DNA of 64,000 bases from Variovorax sp. OV700 (GTDB taxonomy: Bacteria > Pseudomonadota > Gammaproteobacteria > Burkholderiales > Burkholderiaceae_C): contig NZ_FNDR01000001.1 in assembly GCF_900099805.1 (NCBI RefSeq), positions 372,001 through 436,000 of the forward strand, read 5' to 3'. The first letter of the stretch is position 1; each line of letters begins with the position of its first letter. Under the pieces are notes generated by a model. That model worked only from the letters and a program-made list of their open reading frames with translations, was not told where the DNA came from and searched no databases. The translations under genes were made by a program, and so were the position numbers. Of this stretch, positions 1 to 8,921 are shown one piece after another.

Positions 1-84
1 GGTGGCGGCGGTTTCCTCCTTCCCGGCGGCCCAGGCGGGACCGGAACCGGAACAGGAACTACCGGCAGCACTGGCACCAGGTAA
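1..84 (+). CDS. C-terminal end of a small Gly/Thr-rich GfcA/YjbE-like exopolysaccharide protein (partial)
   Basis: Frame 1 is open from the first base to a TAA at 82-84 and encodes 27 residues that are almost only Gly, Thr and Ser, ending in TGTGTGTTGSTGTR. The start lies outside the window. Small secreted proteins with such Thr/Gly-rich tails (GfcA/YjbE) are the first genes of gfcABCD and yjbEFGH operons, and the next two genes here are GfcB- and GfcC/YjbH-like, so context supports that identity. Its TAA overlaps the ATG of the next ORF by one base. The assignment rests on composition and position only. Confidence 0.45.
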   Translation, partial: GGGGFLLPGGPGGTGTGTGTTGSTGTR

Positions 85-479
85 TGAACGGAGCCCTCCG
101 CAAGGGGGGGTTCCTAGCGAGAGTCCAACGCACCGCTGGCGCAGTGCGAAAAAAGGGATGCTGCGTACTCGCATCATCCTTTTTTTTGGGCGGATGCTCT
201 TCGAGCTGCTCGGCAATACTTGCCGCGGCTCGGCACCTCTACAAGGCCTCGCCCTCGGACTCCCACACGTTTCGTCCGGAATTCAGCTATTTGCGCGCCA
301 CTTTCGAGGGCCGGGGACGCCTTGTGGGAATGGCCGGCCTCGCGACCAATTGGGTTGGCGACAGACTCAAAAAGGTGGTCCATTCCGAGCGGTGCCTTTC
401 CCCTGATCCGTGCTTGAGCTTCGAACGGTGGAATCCGTCTGTGCCAGCCAACGTTGCTTCGACAAGCGCTGGTTCATGA
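84..479 (+). CDS. Shortened GfcB/YjbF-like lipoprotein
   Basis: A 131-residue ORF with a basic start, hydrophobic stretch and lipobox LGGC (C38), so probably an outer-membrane lipoprotein. FSYLRATFEGR (68-77), GRLVG.AGLATNW (78-90) and CLSPDPCLSFERW near the C-terminus recall the start, middle and end of the YjbF/GfcB family, which acts in exopolysaccharide secretion. Family members are usually about 210-230 residues, so two internal blocks appear to be missing while the frame is kept. The stop overlaps the next gene's ATG (ATGA at 476-479) and the start overlaps the previous stop, so translational coupling is intact. A GTG at 144 is an alternative start. It may be a decayed but still open gene or a genuinely small variant; family similarity is judged from memory. 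Confidence 0.5.
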   Translation: MNGALRKGGFLARVQRTAGAVRKKGCCVLASSFFLGGCSSSCSAILAAARHLYKASPSDSHTFRPEFSYLRATFEGRGRLVGMAGLATNWVGDRLKKVVHSERCLSPDPCLSFERWNPSVPANVASTSAGS

Positions 480-3436
480 CTCCACCCCCGCACGGCACTG
501 TCATCAACCCACTTCACCTCACTCTGCTGGCCGCAGCGAGCGTGCTGATGATGTCCTCCGCCCACGCCGCCTCGAGCGCCCCTGCCGGCGCCGCAGAAGT
601 GCGCCCGGGCGAGCGGCTCAGCGACTGGCTCCTGCGCCAGCCCGGGGAAGCGGCCGGCCCCGGCCTGGCGTGGCAGGTGCCGCAGGAAGTGCTCGCCCAG
701 CAGTACCTGAAAGATACGCTGATGGTTCGGGTCGAAGCGGCCATCCGATCGGCCCCCTCGCCCGAGGAACGCGCGCCGCGCGAACGGCTCCTGGCCATGC
801 TGAACAGCCTCCCGGCGACCGGCCGCGTGGCGCTGGGCATCGTCGATCCGCGCTGGCTGCAGGCGAATCCGAAAGAAGACCCGGTGCTCAGCGAAGGCCA
901 GCGGCTCGCCGTTCCGCCCGCCCCGCTGCGAACGGTGACCGTGGTGCAGCCGGACGGCAGCTTTTGCCGTGTGCCGCACGAAAGCGGACGCTCGGTGCTC
1001 GACTACCTCAGCGCCTGCAAGCTCGACGGCCAAGCCGACTGGGCCTGGATCGCGCAGCCCGACGGCCGCACCGCGCGCGTCGGCATCGGGGCCTGGAACG
1101 CCGAGCCCGCCGATGAGCCCGCGCCCGGCGCCTGGATCTGGGCCCCGCCGAGCCGCATGCCCGATCTGGCGGGCCTGTCGGAAGGCATGATCAAGTTCCT
1201 GGCGGTGCAAGGCGCGTCGCCGCAGGAACTATTCAATGCGCCCCCGGCCGCCAACGCAGCCGTGTTCGCGGCACCCACCGTCACCGGGGCTCTCCCCGAG
1301 GCAGTGGCCTCGCAGCCGCTCCCGCTCCAGATCAGCGGCAACGACTGGGGCGAAACCGGCCTGCTGCAAACGCCAACGGCCCGCATGGGGCTGGCCGGCG
1401 ACATGCGCACGTCGTTCACGTCGATCTGGCCCTACACGCGGCTGAATTTCATGTTCCAGCCGCTGGACTGGCTGGAAGCGGGCTTTCGCTACACGTCAAT
1501 CTCCAACCGCGCGTACACAGCCAGCACCACCGGCCAGTCGAACAAGGACAAGAGCATCGATATCAAGGTGCGGCTGCTCAAGGAAAGCGCCCACGTGCCC
1601 GAGCTTGCGCTGGGCTTTCGCGACCTTGGCGGTACCGGCCTTTTCTCCGGCGAGTACCTGGTGGCCAGCAAGCGCTGGCATGACTTCGATTTCAGCCTTG
1701 GCATCGGATGGGGCTACCTGGGCGCGAGCGGCAACATCAGCAACCCCTTCAAGCTGCTGGGCAGCCGCTTCGACACCCGCGCTAGCGCGAGCAGCAATCA
1801 GGCCCGGTTCGGCTCCTACTTTCGTGGCCCTGCCGCCCTCTTTGGCGGCGTGCAGTGGCGCACGCCGTGGGAGCCGCTCACGCTCAAGCTCGAGTACGAC
1901 GGCAACGACTATCAAAGCGAGCCGCAGAACAACAACCAGCGCCAGCGCACGCCCTTCAACATCGGTCTTTCATACCGCGTGTCGCCCAAGGTCACGCTGT
2001 CCGCCGGCTTCGAGCGTGGCGACAAGTTCATGATTGGCCTCACGCTGGCAAGCAACCTGGCGGCGTCGCAGTCGCCCAAACCGGCCGACCGGCCGCTGCC
2101 GGAATTCAAGCCCCAGGCGTCCGAGCGCTCGCCCGGCTGGGCGGCAACCGCGGCGGAGATCGAAGCACTGACCGAGTGGACCGTCGAGCGCATTGCGCCC
2201 AAGGACGACGTGCTGCATGTGTGGGTGAGCGACAGCAACACCGTCTACCGCACCGCGCGCGTGGAAAAGGCCATTGCGGTGCTCCATCACGATGCGCCAA
2301 ACACCATCAAGAGCTTTGTCTTTCATTACTCGGAGCGCGGGCTTGCGGTGCATGCACAGGCCATCGATCGCGCCGAGTGGGTGGCCGTGCGCATCCAGGC
2401 CCTGCCGCCGCATGCCGCGCGTGCCGTGTCCAAGCGCGACTACGAACCCGAACTGGCCCGGCCCGACGACAAGAGCAACACCACGGGAAACAGAGTTGCC
2501 GCCGAGGCCGCCGCCACCGAGACACAGGCCCCTTGGGTGCGCCCCCGCGACAAGTTCACCTTTGGCATTGCGCCGAGCTATGGACAGATCGTCGGCGGGC
2601 CCGACGCCTTTCTTCTGTATCAGCTTGGCATCCAGGCCACGGCCGAATACCGCTTTACCCCGCGCACCTGGCTCAGCGGCGCGGTGAACCTGCGGCTGGC
2701 CGACAACTACGACAAGTTCACCTATACCGCGCCCAGCGACCTGCCGCGCGTGCGCACCTACCAGCGCGAGTACGTCACGTCAAAGCGCTTCACCATTCCG
2801 TCGCTGCAGCTCACGCACGTGGGGCAGATGTCGAGCAACCACTACTACAGCATGTATGGCGGCCTGCTCGAATCCATGTTTGCCGGCGTGGGTGCCGAAT
2901 GGATGTACCGGCCGGCACGCTCGCCGGTTGCCTTTGGCGTGGACATCAACCGCGTGCGGCAGCGCGACTTCAACCAGGACTTTGGCCTGCGCGACTACAA
3001 GGTGACCACCGGCCACGCCACCCTGTATTGGGACACCGGCTGGAACGGTGTCATGGCAAAGATCAGCGCGGGCCAATACCTGGCGGGCGATCGCGGCGTG
3101 ACGCTTGAAGTGATTCGCCGCTTCGACAACGGCTTTGTGCTTGGCGCCTATGCAACCAAGACCAACGTATCTTCCGCTCGCTTTGGCGAAGGCGATTTCG
3201 ACAAGGGCATTTATCTTTCGATTCCACTCGACGCGCTGCTGCCGCGGTCGACCAAGTTTGCGCTGAGCTTTGGATGGTCGCCGCTCACGCGCGACGGCGG
3301 CGCCCGCCTGGGCCGCAGCAACACCATTTATGAACTGACCTCCGTGCGCGACAACGCCGCCTTCAACTTTGCAGCCCCGGAAGATAAAAAGCCTCGTGCC
3401 GGAGACAACATCTTGAATTTCGATCGCAGCCCATGA
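476..3436 (+). CDS. GfcC-YjbH fusion, exopolysaccharide biosynthesis outer-membrane protein
   Basis: 986 residues from the ATG at 476, chosen because it gives a clean signal peptide (hydrophobic core LTLLAAASVLMM, cleavage after SSAHA near residue 31). Residues about 40-265 resemble GfcC/YjbG (RPGERLSDWLL, DPRWLQANP), a periplasmic capsule protein. From about 290 (GETGLLQTPTARM) to the end it resembles YjbH/GfcD, a large outer-membrane beta-barrel, with aromatic-rich alternating strands such as FRYTSISNRAY and a barrel-like C-terminal half. In E. coli these are two separate genes. The gene overlaps both neighbours by ATGA, so it is translationally coupled to wzb and wzc. A role in exopolysaccharide export or modification is inferred; the barrel's exact function in the family is not settled. 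Confidence 0.85.
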   Translation: MTPPPHGTVINPLHLTLLAAASVLMMSSAHAASSAPAGAAEVRPGERLSDWLLRQPGEAAGPGLAWQVPQEVLAQQYLKDTLMVRVEAAIRSAPSPEERAPRERLLAMLNSLPATGRVALGIVDPRWLQANPKEDPVLSEGQRLAVPPAPLRTVTVVQPDGSFCRVPHESGRSVLDYLSACKLDGQADWAWIAQPDGRTARVGIGAWNAEPADEPAPGAWIWAPPSRMPDLAGLSEGMIKFLAVQGASPQELFNAPPAANAAVFAAPTVTGALPEAVASQPLPLQISGNDWGETGLLQTPTARMGLAGDMRTSFTSIWPYTRLNFMFQPLDWLEAGFRYTSISNRAYTASTTGQSNKDKSIDIKVRLLKESAHVPELALGFRDLGGTGLFSGEYLVASKRWHDFDFSLGIGWGYLGASGNISNPFKLLGSRFDTRASASSNQARFGSYFRGPAALFGGVQWRTPWEPLTLKLEYDGNDYQSEPQNNNQRQRTPFNIGLSYRVSPKVTLSAGFERGDKFMIGLTLASNLAASQSPKPADRPLPEFKPQASERSPGWAATAAEIEALTEWTVERIAPKDDVLHVWVSDSNTVYRTARVEKAIAVLHHDAPNTIKSFVFHYSERGLAVHAQAIDRAEWVAVRIQALPPHAARAVSKRDYEPELARPDDKSNTTGNRVAAEAAATETQAPWVRPRDKFTFGIAPSYGQIVGGPDAFLLYQLGIQATAEYRFTPRTWLSGAVNLRLADNYDKFTYTAPSDLPRVRTYQREYVTSKRFTIPSLQLTHVGQMSSNHYYSMYGGLLESMFAGVGAEWMYRPARSPVAFGVDINRVRQRDFNQDFGLRDYKVTTGHATLYWDTGWNGVMAKISAGQYLAGDRGVTLEVIRRFDNGFVLGAYATKTNVSSARFGEGDFDKGIYLSIPLDALLPRSTKFALSFGWSPLTRDGGARLGRSNTIYELTSVRDNAAFNFAAPEDKKPRAGDNILNFDRSP

Positions 3437-3867
3437 ATACCGTTCTTGTCGTTTGCATCGGCAACATCTGCCGAAGCCCGATGGCGGAAGTCTTGCTCGC
3501 CAAGACCCTGCCGCAGATCACCGTGTCTTCGGCCGGCACGGGCGCGTTGATCGGCCACCCTGCGGACCCTATTGCCCAGGCGTTGATGGCCGAGCGGGGG
3601 CTCGACCTTGGCTACCACCGCGCGCGCCAGGTCACCCAAGCCATGTGCGTTGAGGCCGACCTGATCCTCACCATGGACGAAGGTCAGCGCCGCCACATCG
3701 AAAACAACTATCCGCTGACGCGCGGCAGGGTCTTTCGCCTTGCCGAAACCGCCAAGCTGAATATTCCCGACCCCTACCGCATGGGGCAGGAAGCCTTCGA
3801 GCACGCGCTCCAACTCATCGACGCTGGCGTCAAGACCTGGGCCGAACGCATTCGGAAATTCAAATGA
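3433..3867 (+). CDS. wzb: Low-molecular-weight protein-tyrosine phosphatase, Wzb/Etp type
   Basis: 144 residues, the normal size for this family. The P-loop VCIGNICRSP carries the nucleophile C8 and phosphate-binding R14; the general-acid loop is D113-P-Y115. These phosphatases remove phosphate from the tyrosine-rich tail of the Wzc/Etk kinase, and the cycle of phosphorylation controls capsule polymer length and export. The gene overlaps the upstream GfcC-YjbH gene and the downstream kinase gene by four bases each, the same order as etp-etk in group 4 capsule operons. It is cytoplasmic. Confidence 0.95.
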   Translation: MNTVLVVCIGNICRSPMAEVLLAKTLPQITVSSAGTGALIGHPADPIAQALMAERGLDLGYHRARQVTQAMCVEADLILTMDEGQRRHIENNYPLTRGRVFRLAETAKLNIPDPYRMGQEAFEHALQLIDAGVKTWAERIRKFK

Positions 3868-6128
3868 ACACTACTGCTGTCACTACTTCCAGCGGCGCGC
3901 GCGCCGGTCAGCCCGCTGCAATTTCAGCTGCAGCGGCGGACGATGACGAGATCAATATCTCGGAATGGATCGACATCCTGATTGACCGCAAGTGGCTAGT
4001 GGCTGCAGTCACCGCGGTGACGCTCGTGCTCGGAGTGGCCTACGCGGTGATGGCCACTCCCATCTACCAATCCAACCTATTGGTCCAAGTCGAGGACTCT
4101 GCACCCGATGCCAAGGGCTTCTTGGGAGAAGCTTCCAACCTCTTCGACGTGAAGACGCCTGCCACTGGCGAAATCCAAGTCATCCGCTCGCGAATGGTGC
4201 TCGGCGCGGCAGTGGACAAGACCCAGGCCTATATCGACGCCAAGCCACGTTACCTGCCCGTACTCGGCACTTGGCTGGCGCGACGAGCTGACGGGCTTTC
4301 GAACCCTGGCGTCTTCGGCATTGGTGGGTATGTCCATGGCAACGAAAGCATAGTAGTTACGCGTTTCGACGTGCCGCCTGCGCTTGAGGACGACGAGCCT
4401 TTTCTGATTACCGCCCAAGGCGAAGGCAAGTACACGCTGCGGCATGAGGCGATGGACAAGCCGCTGACCGGCACCGTCGGCCAGCGGCTGCACTTCGTGC
4501 TCGAAGGCGGCGCCATCGACCTCCTCATCGACAAGCTCGAAGGCAAGCGCGGTGCGGAATTCGTCGTATCGCGCGCCTCGCAGCTGCGGACGGTCGAGGA
4601 CCTGCAAAAGCGCCTGCAGCTCGCCGAACAAGGCAAGCAATCGAACGTGATCAACGTGACACTGGAAGACAGCGACCGTGAGTGGCTCACCCGCATCCTC
4701 AATGCCATTGGCGAGCAGTACGTGCAGCAGAACGTCGAGCGCAAGGCGGCCGAGGCGCAGAAAACACTGATCTTCCTTGACGAGCAGTTGCCCGAGTTCA
4801 AGCGCCAGCTCGAAGCCTCTGAAGATGCCTACACGCACTTTCGCAACAAGAACGGCACCGTGGCCTTCGACGAAGAAGCCAAGGGCGTGCTGGCCCAGAC
4901 TATCGAGCTGCAGACCAGGTTGCTCGAAGCCCAGCAGAAGCGCCGCGAACTGGTCGCGCACTTTGCCGATGCCAACCTGCGTGTGAAGACCATCGATGGG
5001 CAAATTGCCGCCATCGAAAAAGAGATCGGCGGCCTCAACACGCGCGTGAGCCGCATGCCCACGCTTCAGCAAGATGCATTGCGCCTCGAACGCGACGTAC
5101 GGGTGAACAGTGGCCTTTACCAGTCGCTGCAGAACAACGCGCTGCAGCTGCGCCTGGTGAAGGAAGGCAAAACTGGCAACGTGCGCCTGCTCGACAAAGC
5201 TGTGAAGCCAAAGAAGCCGATTAAGCCGCAGAAGGCGCAGATCGTAGCGCTGGCGCTGGTGCTAGGCCTCTTGGCCGGCATGGCGCTGGCCCTGATGCGC
5301 AGTTGGTTCTTCAGGGGCATTCAGGATCCGCAGGAGATCGAGTCCCACACCGGCCTGTCGGTTTATTCGGTGGTGCCCTTCACGGCTGAGCAGATGGCCC
5401 TCGACCAAAGCATTGCCGCAGGTGCCAAGGGCATCCAGTTGCTGGCCGTGACTCACCCGGAAAGTCCCTCGATCGAGGCGTTGCGCAGTCTGCGAATCGC
5501 ACTGCAATTTGCCACACTCGAAGCCGGCAATAACCGCGTGCTAATTACCGGTGCGACGCCGAACATTGGCAAGAGCTTTGTTTCAGGCAACTTCGCCGCC
5601 ATCATGGCCCACGCCGGCAAGCGGGTGCTTCTGATCGACGCGGACATGCGCAAGGGCCACCTGAACAAGCAGTTTGGCCTGCCGCGCGAAAACGGCCTTT
5701 CGGAACTCCTGGCTGGCGAGCTTTCGGCACAGCAGGCCATTCGCTCGCAGGTATTGCCCAACCTCGACATACTGACCACCGGCAAGCTGCCGACCAACCC
5801 GGCTGACATGCTGATGTCGGAGAGCTTTGTGCGACTGCTCGACATTTTGTCCGCGCAGTATGAACTGGTGGTGATCGACACGCCGCCGGTACTGGTGGCC
5901 GCCGACACGGCCGCCGTGGCCCCCTACATGGGCGCAGTGCTGCTAGTGGCGCGCGCGGATCAGACCCAGCTTGGCGAACTCAGCGAAAGCGCCAAGCGCC
6001 TCTCACACGGTGGCAAGGCAGTCAGCGGCGTCATCTTCAACGGCATCGACTTGACACGGCGCCACTACGGCAGTCAAGGGTACCGCTACGGTGGCTACAG
6101 GTACACGAAGTACAAATACAACGAGTAG
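3864..6128 (+). CDS. wzc: Polysaccharide co-polymerase and autophosphorylating tyrosine kinase, Wzc/Etk type
   Basis: 754 residues. Order: N-terminal Wzz domain with a first membrane segment about residues 43-63, a periplasmic coiled-coil region, a second membrane segment about 463-483, then the cytoplasmic BY-kinase domain. Walker A is GATPNIGKS (563-571), Walker A' LLIDADMR (D592, D594), Walker B VVIDTPP (D672). The tail after about 732 holds seven tyrosines (735, 740, 742, 745, 747, 750, 752), the autophosphorylation cluster. It controls chain length and contacts Wza. Here wza is 18 kb away at the other end of the locus, on the opposite strand. Tail dephosphorylation is expected to be done by the overlapping wzb product. 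Confidence 0.95.
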   Translation: MNTTAVTTSSGARAGQPAAISAAAADDDEINISEWIDILIDRKWLVAAVTAVTLVLGVAYAVMATPIYQSNLLVQVEDSAPDAKGFLGEASNLFDVKTPATGEIQVIRSRMVLGAAVDKTQAYIDAKPRYLPVLGTWLARRADGLSNPGVFGIGGYVHGNESIVVTRFDVPPALEDDEPFLITAQGEGKYTLRHEAMDKPLTGTVGQRLHFVLEGGAIDLLIDKLEGKRGAEFVVSRASQLRTVEDLQKRLQLAEQGKQSNVINVTLEDSDREWLTRILNAIGEQYVQQNVERKAAEAQKTLIFLDEQLPEFKRQLEASEDAYTHFRNKNGTVAFDEEAKGVLAQTIELQTRLLEAQQKRRELVAHFADANLRVKTIDGQIAAIEKEIGGLNTRVSRMPTLQQDALRLERDVRVNSGLYQSLQNNALQLRLVKEGKTGNVRLLDKAVKPKKPIKPQKAQIVALALVLGLLAGMALALMRSWFFRGIQDPQEIESHTGLSVYSVVPFTAEQMALDQSIAAGAKGIQLLAVTHPESPSIEALRSLRIALQFATLEAGNNRVLITGATPNIGKSFVSGNFAAIMAHAGKRVLLIDADMRKGHLNKQFGLPRENGLSELLAGELSAQQAIRSQVLPNLDILTTGKLPTNPADMLMSESFVRLLDILSAQYELVVIDTPPVLVAADTAAVAPYMGAVLLVARADQTQLGELSESAKRLSHGGKAVSGVIFNGIDLTRRHYGSQGYRYGGYRYTKYKYNE

Positions 6129-6400
6129 AGCCGCGCGGGAAGCAGCTAGCCAAAATTCAAAGGCCTTTAGCGAGGCTATGAACTCGCACTGGCGCCAATG
6201 CCGGAACCCATAATTTACTGGCTGAGAACCTTGCGGAGGAGCGCGGGCAGGCGGTCGACTACCGGGAAATGGGCATTAAGCAAGCCGAAATCCCAATGGG
6301 ATGAAGAGGCAATCTGGTGCTCGGCGAATATCTGCTGAGTGCTGAGGCTAGTGGTCTAATCGCCTCTTAGGCTTGAAGAGCCTAGAGCCTTGGAGAATCG

Positions 6401-7498
6401 ATGGCACTGAATTCCGATGGCGCAAAGCGTGCGCCTCTCTCTTTTCCAAAGCAGAACAACCTTGAGTGGCTGCGCCTGCTGTTTGCATTGCAAGTAGTTG
6501 TAGTGCACGCGTCCGAGCACTTGAACGCGCATTTCGAAATCGTAAAACTCCTCAAGCATTTTCCAGGGGTGCCGGCCTTCTTCTTTGTGAGCGGCTTCCT
6601 GATCTACGCGTCCTACTTTAACGCGCCGGGGAAGCGCTATTTCCAAAATCGTTTCCTTCGGCTTTTCCCCGGACTGGTTTTTGTAACTGCCGGCGGCGCG
6701 ATAGTAGCGATGGCGGCCCACGGCGCCAGCGACATTGTCAGCAGGTTTCCGACATATGCCGGATGGTTCATTGCCCAGATATCCCTCGGCCAAGCGTACA
6801 ACCCAAGCCACTTTCGTGATGTGGGTGTGGGGGTCATCAACGGTTCACTCTGGACACTCACCACCGAGATCCTCTTTTACTTCATGGTGCCTGTCATCGT
6901 CGCGCTCGAGCGTCATGTGCGCCAAGCCGTGCTGATTTGTTCTGCCCTCTCGTTCGCGGTCTACTTGGTCGGACCGTTGATGTTGACCCAGCCGGTTGTG
7001 CGGGACAAGACCCTATTCGATGTGCTGGCTCTAACACCAATCGTATGGGGATGGATGTTCGGCTTCGGAATGTTGGCGGTGAAGCACTTCGCCTGGTTGC
7101 AGCGCCACATGCGAATGCTGCCGCTGGCGGTCATTCCGCTGATCTTCGTGATCGCGTTTGGAATTGACCAAGACCCCATCGTCGGCTCATCGGGCAACCG
7201 TGTCGGGATCATCTATTTTTCCGCCTACATCTGCCTAGTGGTGTGGCTGGCATTCGGAACACCGTTCGTGCACCTGGGTGCCGATCTGAGCTACGGCACC
7301 TATGTGTGGCACATGCCGGTAATCAATCTGCTGCTCATACTAGCGAAACCGAGTTTGCCGATCGCGCTCGTGCTGACGCTCAGCATTGCATTCATCTCAT
7401 GGTTTATCGTTGAAAAACCGGCTCTTGCCAAAAAGCGGAAATCTCTTCAATCGCCTGTCGGGGCGACTCTCCCGACCGCTCAGACACAAACGGATTGA
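6401..7498 (+). CDS. Acyltransferase 3 family membrane protein, probable exopolysaccharide O-acetyltransferase
   Basis: 365 residues, about ten membrane segments, the usual size of an AT3 protein without a periplasmic SGNH domain. The opening NNLEWLRLLFALQVVVVHASEH is a variant of the family's first helix, with the conserved His at H36; FFFVSGFLIY, SLWTLTTEILFYF and LSYGTYVWHMPV are further typical blocks. It probably transfers an acetyl (or other acyl) group from the cytoplasm to a sugar of the repeat unit. A good ribosome site GGAG lies six bases before the ATG. The 272 bases between wzc and this gene show no ORF or hairpin I can support, so it may have its own promoter. Acyl group and target sugar cannot be read from sequence. 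Confidence 0.88.
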   Translation: MALNSDGAKRAPLSFPKQNNLEWLRLLFALQVVVVHASEHLNAHFEIVKLLKHFPGVPAFFFVSGFLIYASYFNAPGKRYFQNRFLRLFPGLVFVTAGGAIVAMAAHGASDIVSRFPTYAGWFIAQISLGQAYNPSHFRDVGVGVINGSLWTLTTEILFYFMVPVIVALERHVRQAVLICSALSFAVYLVGPLMLTQPVVRDKTLFDVLALTPIVWGWMFGFGMLAVKHFAWLQRHMRMLPLAVIPLIFVIAFGIDQDPIVGSSGNRVGIIYFSAYICLVVWLAFGTPFVHLGADLSYGTYVWHMPVINLLLILAKPSLPIALVLTLSIAFISWFIVEKPALAKKRKSLQSPVGATLPTAQTQTD

Positions 7499-7519
7499 TA
7501 TCGATAGCTGAACGCCAAT

Positions 7520-8752
7520 TCAACTGCGGATTGCGTTAATGTTTGGCTCATATGACCGCCTTGTCACTGCAAGTGCCGCCAGATTAAAAAAAGCTGCAAC
7601 AAAAATCCAAGATCCAAACAAGTAGCCGCTTTTGAGGCCAACAATCGAAAAGAAAAGCACGAGAAGTAAAAATGGGTCAAGGCGTCCAACGGCTTTCCAG
7701 TATCTTCTTAGGCCGCGCCCAACAAAGAACAAAAAAACTGCGGTGAAAAAAATACCAAATGAAACCACTGACTCAGCCAATAAGTTGTGCGGATATAGGC
7801 CGAAATCGTATCTATAATAAATTTGAAAATACCCCGGGCCGCAACCGAAAATAAGACAGTTTAGTTCGTCCGATAGTAGATCGATCACTTGGTAAAGAAG
7901 GGCGTCTCGCGAACTCAGATCCCCTCCAGCAAGATCTGTGAGTCGACGGACGATGACAAATGAATCGCTCAAACTCGACAAGTCGGCAACCGATATCATC
8001 AGCATTAGCGCAGCGCATGAAATTATGCCGATCGTAAAGATCGGTCGATTTTTGATGAGGATGAGAGCAACTATTAGTATGGTTGCGAATAGCTCCCCTC
8101 GACCTCCACCCAAGAGCGACAATGCTAAAAAGAAAAGCATAAGTACCGTCATTAGGATTGAACGCAGTCGGGTCTTGCTTCTGATATTTAGGTATGCGGC
8201 TGCAATGGTTGCCAACCCATAAAAGTTCGTCAAGCCCAGACTGTATACCACATCCTGGCCAAGCTGGTCGGAGCCGTATTCGAAGTTGAATCGTGGGGGA
8301 ATTTCAAAAATGAATCCGCCAACCACGGCAGTCACGAGGACTGCTATGAACGGATAATAGACAAAGAATTTTGCTTGCTCGTCCTGAATGAATTGCCTGT
8401 TATCGTCTAGATTTCCAACAGCCGAAAGCAAATAAATTCCGCTTAATGCCATCGGCACGTCTATGAAAAGCGAATCAAGAACCAAGCTCAGAGAATTGTT
8501 GAGCGACGCTGCAGCAATGCCGTATAGCACCGCCAGTAAATAAATTGCTATACCTATGAAACCGCGAGGTGTAATGCCTCGTTTGATTGCATTGGCAATG
8601 ATGCAAGCAATAACGACGCCGACCAGAAATGGCCGAAGAAATAGTACTAGCCGCTGTGATTCATCGCTGGTGACTGCTGTATTTAGAGTTGCAAGAAGAA
8701 AAAACGAAGCGAGACCAAGAGTTACGAAATTTAGCTTTAAGGTGGCTGGCAT
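7520..8752 (-). CDS. wzy: Wzy-like polysaccharide polymerase, multi-pass membrane protein
   Basis: 410 residues, very hydrophobic, about 11-12 membrane segments. After GGGRGEL (about residue 215) comes a periplasmic-looking loop with FGCGPGYFQIYYRYDFGLYPHNLLAE, the pattern of Wzy/O-antigen ligase superfamily proteins (Arg and His in large periplasmic loops). The locus has wzx, wzc and wza and no other candidate polymerase, which supports the call. Base composition is much more AT-rich than the flanking genes, as usual for wzy and a sign of exchange between strains. It converges on the acyltransferase gene and diverges from the secreted hydrolase-like gene. Family members are too divergent for linkage specificity to be predicted. 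Confidence 0.8.
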   Translation of the reverse strand: MPATLKLNFVTLGLASFFLLATLNTAVTSDESQRLVLFLRPFLVGVVIACIIANAIKRGITPRGFIGIAIYLLAVLYGIAAASLNNSLSLVLDSLFIDVPMALSGIYLLSAVGNLDDNRQFIQDEQAKFFVYYPFIAVLVTAVVGGFIFEIPPRFNFEYGSDQLGQDVVYSLGLTNFYGLATIAAAYLNIRSKTRLRSILMTVLMLFFLALSLLGGGRGELFATILIVALILIKNRPIFTIGIISCAALMLMISVADLSSLSDSFVIVRRLTDLAGGDLSSRDALLYQVIDLLSDELNCLIFGCGPGYFQIYYRYDFGLYPHNLLAESVVSFGIFFTAVFLFFVGRGLRRYWKAVGRLDPFLLLVLFFSIVGLKSGYLFGSWIFVAAFFNLAALAVTRRSYEPNINAIRS

Positions 8753-8921
8753 CTGGATGCTTCAAAATACTGATTGATTGGCTTGCGTAGGGAAACGGGC
8801 CGGGAAGCAAGAAACTGATATCACACAATGTGCTGCGCATTGAGCAGTGGCATCTTCAATCGCCGAAAATCTTCGCCGCCCAAGACCATGCGTCAACTTG
8901 GAGGCTTTTAGAAAGGTAGAA

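Noticed and set aside
287-1210. Long minus-strand ORF of 307 codons opposite the GfcC-YjbH gene
   Set aside because: It is a shadow of a high-GC gene: Arg/Ala/His-rich, no ribosome site and no recognisable domain.
6129-6400. Possible gene remnant between wzc and the acyltransferase
   Set aside because: I read all frames and found only short, stop-interrupted stretches without similarity to anything I recognise; the spacing may simply hold a promoter.
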